A stretch of DNA of 64,000 nt from Intestinibaculum porci. GTDB lineage: Bacteria > Bacillota_I > Bacilli_A > Erysipelotrichales > Coprobacillaceae. The position numbers and the translations under genes were made by a program. Under the pieces are notes generated by a model. It ran no database searches, had not been told where the DNA came from, and saw only the letters and a program-made list of their open reading frames with translations. Of this stretch, positions 57,435 to 64,000 are shown piece after piece. How positions within the stretch are numbered: position 1 is the first letter of the stretch; each line of letters starts with the position of its first letter. The stretch lies in assembly GCF_003925875.1 (NCBI RefSeq), contig NZ_AP019309.1:310001-374000 (forward strand), in the 5' to 3' direction.

Positions 57435-57970
57435 GAATAATGATTATTTCTGATATTCATGGGGATTATGACTGTCTCAAAAATGTCTTAGATTTCTATG
57501 AAGAGAAGCAGTGTGATCAGCTGATTATTTTAGGGGATCTGCTTTACCATGGTCCCCGCAATGATCTGCCAGCTGGTTATGCGCCTAAAAAATGTATTCC
57601 TTTGCTTAACAGTTATAAGGACCAGATTTTAGCGGTGCGGGGGAATTGTGATGCGGAAGTGGATCAGATGGTCTTAGCATTCCCCATGCGTAGTGATTAT
57701 GCCTTAGAAAATATTGATGGGCATACATTCTTTATCACGCATGGTCATCTTTATGATGAAAAGCATATGCCATATCTTAAAAAAGGTGATGTGTATCTTT
57801 ATGGTCATTATCATGTTCCGGTCTTTGAAGATCATGGCTATTATAAAGTGAATCCGAATTCTATTTCCCTAGCGAAGCAGGGAGAGAATGGTTTTCTCAT
57901 CTACGAAAATGAAACTTTTACCCGTTATAACCTCGCTCATGAGATTTTGGAACAAAGAAAAATTGACTAA
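57431..57970 (+). CDS. yfcE: YfcE-type phosphodiesterase
   Basis: A 179-residue metallophosphoesterase. The dimetal motifs are in order: ISDIHGDYDCL, LGDLLYHGPRND, VRGNCD, ITHGHLY and YGHYHVP. YfcE hydrolyses model phosphodiesters; the natural substrate is unknown. It overlaps the stop of exoA by four bases (ATGA), so it is translated from the same message. Confidence 0.92.
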   Translation: MRIMIISDIHGDYDCLKNVLDFYEEKQCDQLIILGDLLYHGPRNDLPAGYAPKKCIPLLNSYKDQILAVRGNCDAEVDQMVLAFPMRSDYALENIDGHTFFITHGHLYDEKHMPYLKKGDVYLYGHYHVPVFEDHGYYKVNPNSISLAKQGENGFLIYENETFTRYNLAHEILEQRKID

Positions 57971-57984
57971 TCAATAAAAAATGG

Positions 57985-58012
57985 TGAAAACGCTTTAAAA
58001 GTATGGTATTTT
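57985..58012 (+). promoter_or_regulatory. cre-like site and palindromic operator ahead of the GntR gene
   Basis: TGAAAACGCTTTAA (57985-57998) fits cre with one mismatch. AAAAGTATGGTATTTT (57997-58012) follows; its reverse complement AAAATACCATACTTTT recurs at 60331, and a one-base variant at 58797. It lies just before the regulator's ribosome site, the place for autorepression. Confidence 0.65.
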
Positions 58013-58033
58013 ATATTTATGAGGTGAGGGAAA

Positions 58034-58741
58034 ATGCCTAAATATAAAACAATCGCGGATGAGATCAGAGCGAAAATCTTAAACCACGAATATGAATTAG
58101 GGCAGAAGCTCCCCTATGAATATGTTCTTTGTGTAACTTATCACTGCAATAAAGAAACGATGAAAAAGGCCTTGGATATCCTTGTTAAGGAAGGCTATAT
58201 TATCCGCCGCCGCGGAGCGGGGACATTTGTCAAGGATACGAAACCGGAAAATTTATCGACGCGGACGAATAATCGCTCTTTAACGATTCGCTATAAAGGT
58301 ATCAAAAAGGTGACGACCGATGTGATCACCTTTGAGGTTATTCCCTGTGATGCGTTTCTCGCAGATAAACTGCATATTGAAGAAGGGGATTTTGTCTACC
58401 ATATTATTCGTAACCGCTCTTTAGACGACGTGCCCTATGTTGTCGAGATCTCTTATATCCCATTAGCACTGATACCAAACTTAAAAATTGATATTTTGCG
58501 TCATTCTTTGTATGAATATGTTGTCTCTGCATTAAAGCTAAAAGTGCAGTCAACTTCCGTGGTGATCACGGCGGATGTGTCAGGGGATAATGAGCAGCAG
58601 TTTCTTGGCTTAAAAGCTGTCGAACCTTATATTCAGGAGGCCTGTATTTCTTATTTATCCGATGGCTCAGTGTTAGAGTATACGATGGATCGATTCCACT
58701 ATAAAAGCTATGAGTTCAAAACCAATATTATCAGTCAGTAA
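58034..58741 (+). CDS. GntR-family (HutC/UTRA) transcriptional regulator
   Basis: A 235-residue repressor-type protein. N-terminal winged helix (1-75): PKYKTIADEIRAKILNHEYELGQKLP and the wing VKEGYIIRRRGAGTFV. A UTRA ligand domain follows (95-230) with FVYHIIRNRSLDDVPYVVEISYIP, the usual sugar-phosphate sensor of the HutC branch. It precedes the PTS IIC gene and shares an operator with it, so it probably senses the imported sugar phosphate. The ATG follows GAGGTGAGGG. Confidence 0.9.
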   Translation: MPKYKTIADEIRAKILNHEYELGQKLPYEYVLCVTYHCNKETMKKALDILVKEGYIIRRRGAGTFVKDTKPENLSTRTNNRSLTIRYKGIKKVTTDVITFEVIPCDAFLADKLHIEEGDFVYHIIRNRSLDDVPYVVEISYIPLALIPNLKIDILRHSLYEYVVSALKLKVQSTSVVITADVSGDNEQQFLGLKAVEPYIQEACISYLSDGSVLEYTMDRFHYKSYEFKTNIISQ

Positions 58742-58770
58742 GGCATTTATTTGCCTTGCTTTTTATTTTG
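58740..58770 (+). terminator. Terminator of the GntR gene
   Basis: AAGGCA-TTTAT-TTGCCTT then GC and TTTTTATTTTG. Confidence 0.75.
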
Positions 58771-58796
58771 TTAATGAGACATAGATGTTTAAAATA

Positions 58797-58856
58797 AAAA
58801 TACCGTACTTTTGTTAAAGAAAGCGTTGACATTTGTCATTTGAGATTTTATACTAT
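58797..58856 (+). promoter_or_regulatory. PTS IIC promoter with operator and cre-like site
   Basis: TTGACA (58826-58831) and TATACT (58849-58854) are 17 bp apart. AAAATACCGTACTTTT (58797-58812) is the second copy of the operator. AAGAAAGCGTTGACA (58817-58831) matches the cre consensus with one mismatch and covers the -35. TGACA-TT-TGTCA (58827-58838) is a further perfect dyad. Glucose repression and GntR control are both likely. Confidence 0.7.
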
Positions 58857-58893
58857 GGTTGTCGAAAATATTTCAAAGGGAGGAAAAAAGAAT

Positions 58894-60276
58894 ATGGACG
58901 GTTTTGCAGACGCATTGGGACGTGCTGGTGCTTGGGCAGGCCAAAACAAATATTTGGGTGCCATTAAGAACGCGTTCCAAAACTACATGCCAGCGACCAT
59001 TGCCGGTGCAGTTGGCGTATTATGGTGTAACGTATTAGTTAACAATCAGACAGGTTTAGGAAAATTCTGGAGCGGAATTATGGTTCTGGAAGTTTTAAAT
59101 CCGATCTTCTCCGCTATGCAGTTCGCCACAATTGGATGTATTTCAATTGGTATTTGTATGTTAGTAGGGCAGGAAATTGCCGAAGCTAACGGTGAAAAAG
59201 GTGCTTATCCAGCAGTTTTAAGCTTTATCTTATTATTAATGGTAACACCTACAAACTTCTCAATCTTCTATGATACAAAGAAGAAAGCAGCTTCTTATAT
59301 CGCTGCCAATCGAACGGGCGCGATCGATGCCGCGACCAAGAGTTTTGGTAAAGCGGTTGGCTCATTCTCAGCAATTGAATCCTCTTACATTGCGGCAACT
59401 GGTTTGTTCACTGCTTTATTAGTGGGGATCATTGGTTTGGAAATTTATAACATGTTCCGTAAAAATGATCATTTAAAGATCAAGATGCCTGAACAGGTTC
59501 CACCTGGAGTTGCGAAAGCATTCGAAGTTTTAATTCCTACTGTTTTAACTTGTATCGTTGTTGGTTTGGTTGAATTAGTTGTTCAGTTATTAACTGGCTC
59601 TGAATTAAATGCTTTAATCTTCAACTCAGTACAAAAACCATTACAGAACATCATTGGTAACAATATTGTGGCTGTATGTGTACTTTATATCATTATCTCA
59701 TTATTCTGGTGCGTTGGGATCCATGGTAACAACATGGTTTCTGGTGTTAAGGAACCAATCTTCAGACCATTACTTTACGCTAACGTAACAGCTTTCAGAA
59801 AAGGCGAAAAGATTCCTTATGTCTTCAACTTAACAATGTTACAGATGTTTGGTGAATTCGGTGGCTCTGGGGTTACAATCGGTTTAGTTATCGCGATCTT
59901 AATCTTCTCTAAACGTGAAGATAACAGAACAATCGCTGGTATCTCTCTTGTTCCAGGTTTATTCAATATCAATGAAACAGTGACATTTGGTATTCCACTT
60001 GTCTTAAACCCAATCTTAGATATCCCATTCTTATTAGCACCTTGTGTATGTTTAATTGTTGGTTATATCTTAATTAACATTGGCTTCTGTCCAAAAATCG
60101 TTGTGGAAGTTCCTTGGACTTGTCCACCAGTCATCTTCGGCTTTATCGCTACTGGCGGCAACATCTTCGGTGCCATCTCACAGTTAATCGTCATTGCTGT
60201 ATCATTCTTAGTTTACACACCTTTCTTATTCATCTACGAAAGACAGCAGAACAAAGAATCTGCAGCTGCAGAATAA
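58894..60276 (+). CDS. PTS sugar transporter IIC, lactose/cellobiose family
   Basis: A 460-residue membrane permease with about ten helices that carries and helps phosphorylate a beta-glucoside or similar sugar. Signals: AFQNYMPATIAGAVG at the start, FWCVGIHGNNMVSG in the middle and NINETVTFGIPLVLNP near the end, the substrate-site motif of the family. IIA and IIB partners are not adjacent and must lie elsewhere. ATG 58894 follows GGGAGG; a longer frame overlaps the -10 box. Regulated by the divergent operator and cre site. Confidence 0.9.
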   Translation: MDGFADALGRAGAWAGQNKYLGAIKNAFQNYMPATIAGAVGVLWCNVLVNNQTGLGKFWSGIMVLEVLNPIFSAMQFATIGCISIGICMLVGQEIAEANGEKGAYPAVLSFILLLMVTPTNFSIFYDTKKKAASYIAANRTGAIDAATKSFGKAVGSFSAIESSYIAATGLFTALLVGIIGLEIYNMFRKNDHLKIKMPEQVPPGVAKAFEVLIPTVLTCIVVGLVELVVQLLTGSELNALIFNSVQKPLQNIIGNNIVAVCVLYIIISLFWCVGIHGNNMVSGVKEPIFRPLLYANVTAFRKGEKIPYVFNLTMLQMFGEFGGSGVTIGLVIAILIFSKREDNRTIAGISLVPGLFNINETVTFGIPLVLNPILDIPFLLAPCVCLIVGYILINIGFCPKIVVEVPWTCPPVIFGFIATGGNIFGAISQLIVIAVSFLVYTPFLFIYERQQNKESAAAE

Positions 60277-60287
60277 CAAAAAACTAT

Positions 60288-60312
60288 AAAGGAAGGTTCG
60301 CCTTCCTTTTCT
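60288..60312 (+). terminator. Terminator of the PTS gene
   Basis: AAGGAAGG-TTCG-CCTTCCTT plus TTTC. Confidence 0.88.
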
Positions 60313-60330
60313 TATACCCCTGGGCCATGA

Positions 60331-60376
60331 AAAATACCATACTTTTGTGGTGAGAGAAAGGGAATCATGATATAAT
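60331..60376 (+). promoter_or_regulatory. Third operator copy and promoter of the 60396 gene
   Basis: AAAATACCATACTTTT (60331-60346) is the same 16-mer, inverted, as at 57997. An extended -10 TGA-TATAAT lies at 60368-60376. The gene downstream is therefore a likely third target of the GntR protein. Confidence 0.6.
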
Positions 60377-60395
60377 ATGCAAGAGGAGAAAGCGT

Positions 60396-60890
60396 ATGGA
60401 AGAAAAGAAATTTGATGTCAAACCCAATACCCCGGTTGGTATTTTTCTAGCTATTTTAGCATTAATGGGGGTTTATTATCTTTACAAGTTTATTTATGGT
60501 TTCATGACTGCAGCGTCATTTTGGGTATATATCGTATTCTTAGCAGGGATGTTCTATTATTTCTTAGGCTGTCGTCCTTATCAGTATATTGTCTCGAATA
60601 AGGAAGTCATTAAGAAAAAACGATTATTCCCAGCTAGTCACTTGGACTTATTAAAAGCCGAAAATATTACCGATGCCGTGCCGCGGATGGCCGATCTGAT
60701 TACGCGTCCGCATGCCATTGAAATTTATGATGAAAATAAGAAACGTTATAAATACTTCCCAAAGGATGTAGAAGGCTTTACGGGAGCAGTATTAGCACAG
60801 AACAAACGTATTCACTGCAATGTGGCTGCGTATACCGATCATCATCGGACCATTAAAAAAAGAGCGCGACGCGATCGTCGCAAAGCATAA
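60396..60890 (+). CDS. Membrane protein with PH-like cytoplasmic part
   Basis: A 164-residue protein with two helices (about 13-34 and 40-58) and a soluble C-terminal domain with the beta pattern YQYIVSNKEVIKKKRLFP and IEIYDENKKRYKYFPKD, reminiscent of bacterial PH domains. The tail is strongly basic (KKRARRDRRKA). Unrecognised function. The ATG follows AGAGGAGAAAG. Its promoter carries the operator shared with the GntR and PTS genes, so it may be part of the same regulon. Confidence 0.7.
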   Translation: MEEKKFDVKPNTPVGIFLAILALMGVYYLYKFIYGFMTAASFWVYIVFLAGMFYYFLGCRPYQYIVSNKEVIKKKRLFPASHLDLLKAENITDAVPRMADLITRPHAIEIYDENKKRYKYFPKDVEGFTGAVLAQNKRIHCNVAAYTDHHRTIKKRARRDRRKA

Positions 60891-60913
60891 GATACACTGC
60901 GGTGTATCTTTTT
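60889..60913 (+). terminator. Terminator of the 60396 gene
   Basis: GATACAC-TGCG-GTGTATC and TTTTT. Confidence 0.88.
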
Positions 60914-60925
60914 AAATACAGAAAA

Positions 60926-60968
60926 GGGGAAGATGCTATCTGACATCCATCATATAGCTTTCTTCCCC
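60926..60968 (-). terminator. Terminator folding over the response-regulator stop codon
   Basis: GGGGAAGA-GCTAT and ATAGC-TCTTCCCC pair across the stop codon; on the minus strand TTTTC follows. Confidence 0.65.
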
Positions 60969-61613
60969 AAATTTACGGATATAGTGATCATATGATCCCG
61001 CTGCATTTAATTTATTAATGAGTGAGTTCATAATGGCGATCAGGGATGTCTGATCTTCATAGATTGCATTGCCCCAGAGCTTTTCAAAAAGCGCTGTATT
61101 AGAGTGTGGCTGGTAAGGCTGTTTAACTAAGACAGTGAGCAGTTTAAACTCTTTTTCGGTTAAAGATAAAACCTGATCATTAATGAAAGCGCTGCGGGTT
61201 GTTGTATCCAAAATAATATCTTTAAAACGATAGATATTTCTTGGCTTTAAGATACCATTGCGGTACACTGAGAGTAACTTCTGATAGATGTCCTCAATCG
61301 TATAAGGACGCGTCAGATAATCATCGGCACCGCTATCTAAGAGGCTTTCTAAATAGCTGCCAGAGACAGCATTGGTTAACACTAAGGTTAAGGCATTGCG
61401 ATGCAGTTTATTGGCAATCAAAAGCTTCTTGAGATTTAAACGCGGAAAGGTTTCATGGATGATGATCATCGATGTGTTGATATTGTTTTCATCAAGATCA
61501 TCAATAGTGCTAATCGTGGTCACGGGCATCTGATGACTTTCTAATAAAGCGCTTAGCTGAGCACTGAATTTGGGATCTTCATGAATCAGGGTCACGGTTA
61601 ATTGGTTTAACAT
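60936..61613 (-). CDS. Atypical OmpR-type response regulator without phosphoacceptor
   Basis: A 225-residue winged-helix regulator. The receiver fold aligns with the PhoP protein at 7137, but key residues are changed: the phosphoacceptor Asp is replaced by His (MIIIHETFP against AIFDIMLP), and the Lys of TKPF is Arg (TRPY). The DNA-binding domain (130-225) is normal, with LSLTEKEFKLL and IMNSLINKL. So it should act without phosphorylation. ATG 61613 follows GAGGTGA. It is divergent from glnN and no kinase is adjacent; control of glnN is inferred. Confidence 0.85.
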   Translation of the reverse strand: MLNQLTVTLIHEDPKFSAQLSALLESHQMPVTTISTIDDLDENNINTSMIIIHETFPRLNLKKLLIANKLHRNALTLVLTNAVSGSYLESLLDSGADDYLTRPYTIEDIYQKLLSVYRNGILKPRNIYRFKDIILDTTTRSAFINDQVLSLTEKEFKLLTVLVKQPYQPHSNTALFEKLWGNAIYEDQTSLIAIMNSLINKLNAAGSYDHYIRKFGEESYMMDVR

Positions 61614-61681
61614 AATATTCACCTCTAAAACCTATTATAAAGCAAAGCGCGTCATAACTCTAGAATAATAAAAACTTAAAA

Positions 61682-61733
61682 TGATAAAAATTTATCACAT
61701 ATTATTGACATGGGAGACATGTTTACCTATAAT
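61682..61733 (+). promoter_or_regulatory. glnN promoter with two dyads
   Basis: TTGACA (61705-61710) and TATAAT (61728-61733) with a 17-bp spacer. TGATAAA-AA-TTTATCA (61682-61697) is a perfect dyad upstream of the -35, and ACATG-GGAGA-CATGT (61709-61723) lies between the boxes. They could bind a nitrogen regulator, or the atypical response regulator encoded next door. Confidence 0.7.
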
Positions 61734-61787
61734 GGTACCCATAAAGAAGAGAATTCTTTATCTGAAACGCTAAGGAGGAACCCAAAT

Positions 61788-63869
61788 ATGGAGATGAAAG
61801 ACCTACTCGATGAATATGGCTGCATGACTTTCAGTGATGATGTCATGAAAGAACGTATTCCAAAATCTACTTACAAAGCTTTCCATGAAGCATTAGACAA
61901 TGGTGAAGCTTTACCTAAAGAAGTGGCAACGGTAATTGCCAATGCCATGAAGATCTGGGCAATTGAACATGGGGCAACCCATTTTACACATTGGTTTACA
62001 CCAATGACTGGTTTAACAGCTGAAAAACACGATGCATTCTTAGAACCAACTCACGATGGTAGTGCGGTGTTAGAATTCAGTGGTAAAACATTAAGAAAAG
62101 GTGAACCTGATGCTTCTTCATTCCCTTCAGGCGGTTTACGTGCAACATTCGAAGCGCGTGGCTATACTGCTTGGGACTGTACATCACCAGCCTTTGTAAA
62201 AGATGGTTCATTATATATTCCAACATTATTCTGTTCTTATACTGGTGAAGCATTGGATAAGAAAACACCTTTATTAAGATCTGTTGATGCTTTATCGAAA
62301 TCATCAGTACGTTTATTAAAGAAATTAGGCTTGGAAGACGTGACAAGCGTATCTGCTTCAGTAGGGGCTGAACAGGAATATTTCTTAGTCGCTGATGAAT
62401 ATTATCAGAAACGTATGGACTTACGTTTAACTGGCCGTACTTTATATGGTTCAATGGCTCCTAAAGGACAGGAACTTGAAGATCATTACTTTGGTTCAAT
62501 CAAACGTAAAGTCGGTGCTTTCATGAAGGACTTAGACCGTGAATTATGGAAATATGGTATTCCTTCAAAGACAAAACATAACGAAGTGGCACCAGCACAG
62601 CATGAAGTTGCCTGTGTTTACGCAAAGGTGAATATCACTACTGATAACAACCACTTATTAATGCAGATCGCTCAGGATATCGCTAAGAAACATGGTTTAA
62701 GATGCTTATTACATGAAAAACCATTCGATGGCGTGAACGGTTCTGGTAAACATAACAACTGGTCAGTTACGACAAATACTGGTGTGAACTTATTCAATCC
62801 AGGTCCAAACCCAATTGAAAACTTACCTTTCTTAGCTACTTTAGCAGCAACTATTAAAGGTGTTGATGAATACGCTGAATTATTAAGAATGTCCGCTGCC
62901 AGCGCTGGTAACGATCATCGTTTAGGGGCGAATGAAGCACCACCAGCTATCATCTCAATCTTCTTAGGGGAAGAATTAGATGACTTAGTAGATACCATCG
63001 TGAATGGCACTGCGTTAAGTGATAACACGAAAGAAAGATTCAAAACGGGGGTTGCCGTTGTACCTGATTTCTCTAAAGATACAACTGACCGTAACAGAAC
63101 ATCTCCATTTGCCTTCACAGGTAATAAATTCGAATTCCGTGCCGTTGGTTCAGCACAGTCAGTCGCTGGTCCAAACACTGTTTTAAATACCATCTTAGCT
63201 GAAGAATTTGATCAGATCAGTGATGCCATTGATGCTGGTGAAAAACCAATGGATATCATCAAGAGATTCTTATCTGAACATAAACGTATCATCTTCAATG
63301 GTGATGGCTATTCTAAGGAATGGGAAGAAGAAGCGGCAAGACGTGGCTTACCAAACAACAAGAATACCGTTGATGCGGCAGACTGCTTATTAGATGAAAA
63401 GAATGTAGAATTATATTCTAAACATGGTGTTTATACAAAAGTCGAATTAGACTCACGTTATGAAATTATGTTAGAAAACTATTCTAATACCCTTCAGGTT
63501 GAAGGTTTAACGGCCTTAAAGATGGCGAAGAATGAAATCTATCCAGCCGTTGTTAAATACATCGGTAAAGTCGCTAAAGACGCAAAAGACTTAGCGGAAT
63601 TAGGCGTTGATAACAGCTTCTTAAAAGCAAACTTAGAAGAATTAACCACTTTAGCAACGAAGATGAATGCCCAGATGGCTACCTTAGAAGAAAAGATCAA
63701 TACTGTCAGATCTGCAGACTTAGACGTCAAGGAAACCGCTGTTTTCTGGCGTGATGAAGTCTTAACAGCAATGGCTGATTTAAGAGCTACTGCTGATAAG
63801 TTAGAAACATTAGTTGATGAAAAAGATTGGCCAATGCCTAACTACGTTGATTTAATGTTCGGTATCTAG
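61788..63869 (+). CDS. glnN: Glutamine synthetase, type III
   Basis: ATP-dependent ammonia assimilation enzyme of 693 residues, the GSIII class common in anaerobes. Signals: ATHFTHWFTPMTG near 65, FPSGGLRATFEARGYTAWD, VSASVGAEQEYFLV (metal Glu), NEVAPAQHEVA, and LHEKPFDGVNGSGKHNNWS. The last 150 residues are helical. ATG 61788 follows AAGGAGGA; a longer frame would begin over the promoter. A GSI-type glnA with GlnR is not seen here. Highly expressed by codon use. Confidence 0.97.
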   Translation: MEMKDLLDEYGCMTFSDDVMKERIPKSTYKAFHEALDNGEALPKEVATVIANAMKIWAIEHGATHFTHWFTPMTGLTAEKHDAFLEPTHDGSAVLEFSGKTLRKGEPDASSFPSGGLRATFEARGYTAWDCTSPAFVKDGSLYIPTLFCSYTGEALDKKTPLLRSVDALSKSSVRLLKKLGLEDVTSVSASVGAEQEYFLVADEYYQKRMDLRLTGRTLYGSMAPKGQELEDHYFGSIKRKVGAFMKDLDRELWKYGIPSKTKHNEVAPAQHEVACVYAKVNITTDNNHLLMQIAQDIAKKHGLRCLLHEKPFDGVNGSGKHNNWSVTTNTGVNLFNPGPNPIENLPFLATLAATIKGVDEYAELLRMSAASAGNDHRLGANEAPPAIISIFLGEELDDLVDTIVNGTALSDNTKERFKTGVAVVPDFSKDTTDRNRTSPFAFTGNKFEFRAVGSAQSVAGPNTVLNTILAEEFDQISDAIDAGEKPMDIIKRFLSEHKRIIFNGDGYSKEWEEEAARRGLPNNKNTVDAADCLLDEKNVELYSKHGVYTKVELDSRYEIMLENYSNTLQVEGLTALKMAKNEIYPAVVKYIGKVAKDAKDLAELGVDNSFLKANLEELTTLATKMNAQMATLEEKINTVRSADLDVKETAVFWRDEVLTAMADLRATADKLETLVDEKDWPMPNYVDLMFGI

Positions 63870-63897
63870 AAAGGAGGGGGATGACCCCTTCTTTTGT
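63870..63897 (+). terminator. Terminator of glnN
   Basis: AAGGAGGGG and CCCCTTC arms (one bulge) around GATGA, followed by TTTTG and TTTT. Confidence 0.7.
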
Positions 63898-64000
63898 TTT
63901 CAGGATCAAGCATTTCAGGGGTACTCATTATTTATCATTTTGTAGTTGGTTTTTTTAAATAATTTGATACAATCATTCCTGTAGATGGCACTCGGTGCAA
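63898..64000. other. Trailing sequence, start of the next unit
   Basis: No gene is visible. TGA-TACAAT at about 63965-63973 looks like the -10 box of a transcription unit beyond the window; the last 15 bases (GGCACTCGGTGCAA) contain the dyad GCACT/GGTGC. Confidence 0.35.

Noticed and set aside
61710-61787. Longer start for glutamine synthetase
   Set aside because: It would begin on the -35/-10 region; the ATG at 61788 has AAGGAGGA and fits the GSIII N-terminus.

Overview
The window reads as ordinary chromosome of a low-GC Gram-positive bacterium. The gene set (HPr, CcpA-like cre sites, PhoPR-Pst, a CIRCE-type heat-shock operator, a FatA-type acyl-ACP thioesterase, a type III glutamine synthetase, an ECF transporter, many Lys-rich secreted proteins) and the protein sequences suggest an Erysipelotrichia/Coprobacillaceae gut or rumen anaerobe. 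That placement is inference; there is no rRNA in the window to prove it. I see no insertion sequence, prophage, CRISPR array or rRNA operon. Genes lie on both strands in short operons, most closed by clear intrinsic terminators.

Layout. 1-1350: serC (tail only) and serA. 1443-2661: a small membrane protein and a YitT-family protein. 2761-9517: a phosphate block, pstSCAB-phoU then phoPR, with 11-bp-phased TTAAC/TTTAC repeats before pstS and phoP. 9564-10049: hsp20 under a CIRCE-like site. 10162-13450: a three-gene unit, ATP-grasp / esterase / ATP-grasp paralogue, of unknown product. 13556-14533: orphan MetQ-like lipoprotein with a leader that holds a tiny ORF. 14570-15865: polysaccharide deacetylase behind a four-repeat PhoP-box-like array. 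15907-30681: housekeeping and hypothetical genes (DegV, CutC, TypA, HPr, phosphoglucomutase, cell-wall amidase, secreted proteins). 30858-31263: tRNA-Arg followed by a GC-rich, strongly structured non-coding region. 31292-38662: thioesterase, C39-like protein, rRNA/tRNA modification enzymes and fructose-bisphosphate aldolase. 39038-40420: Rrf2 regulator and cysK. 40501-46493: gltX, tRNA-Gln, tRNA-Glu, murA, rpmE, rlmH. 46641-52807: metF, a MetH reactivation-domain protein, B12-dependent metH, two secreted proteins that together resemble the two domains of transcobalamin, and an ECF S component. 52835-57970: EF-G-like protein, cyclophilin, exoA, yfcE. 58034-60890: GntR regulator, PTS IIC and a membrane protein sharing a three-copy operator. 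60936-63869: a degenerate response regulator divergent from glnN.

How the parts fit. Sulfur-amino-acid and one-carbon metabolism recurs: cysK under an Rrf2 regulator, MetQ, and metF/metH with its own apparent B12 capture and uptake proteins. The phosphate-starvation system appears to reach a cell-wall deacetylase through a shared promoter architecture. Carbon control is visible as cre-like sites near ptsH, the GntR gene and the PTS gene.

Best candidates for something undescribed: the split transcobalamin-like B12 capture operon, the ATP-grasp/esterase/ATP-grasp unit, the structured RNA at 31011-31204, and the receiver-dead regulator next to glnN. All family calls come from reading motifs by eye; no database search was run.
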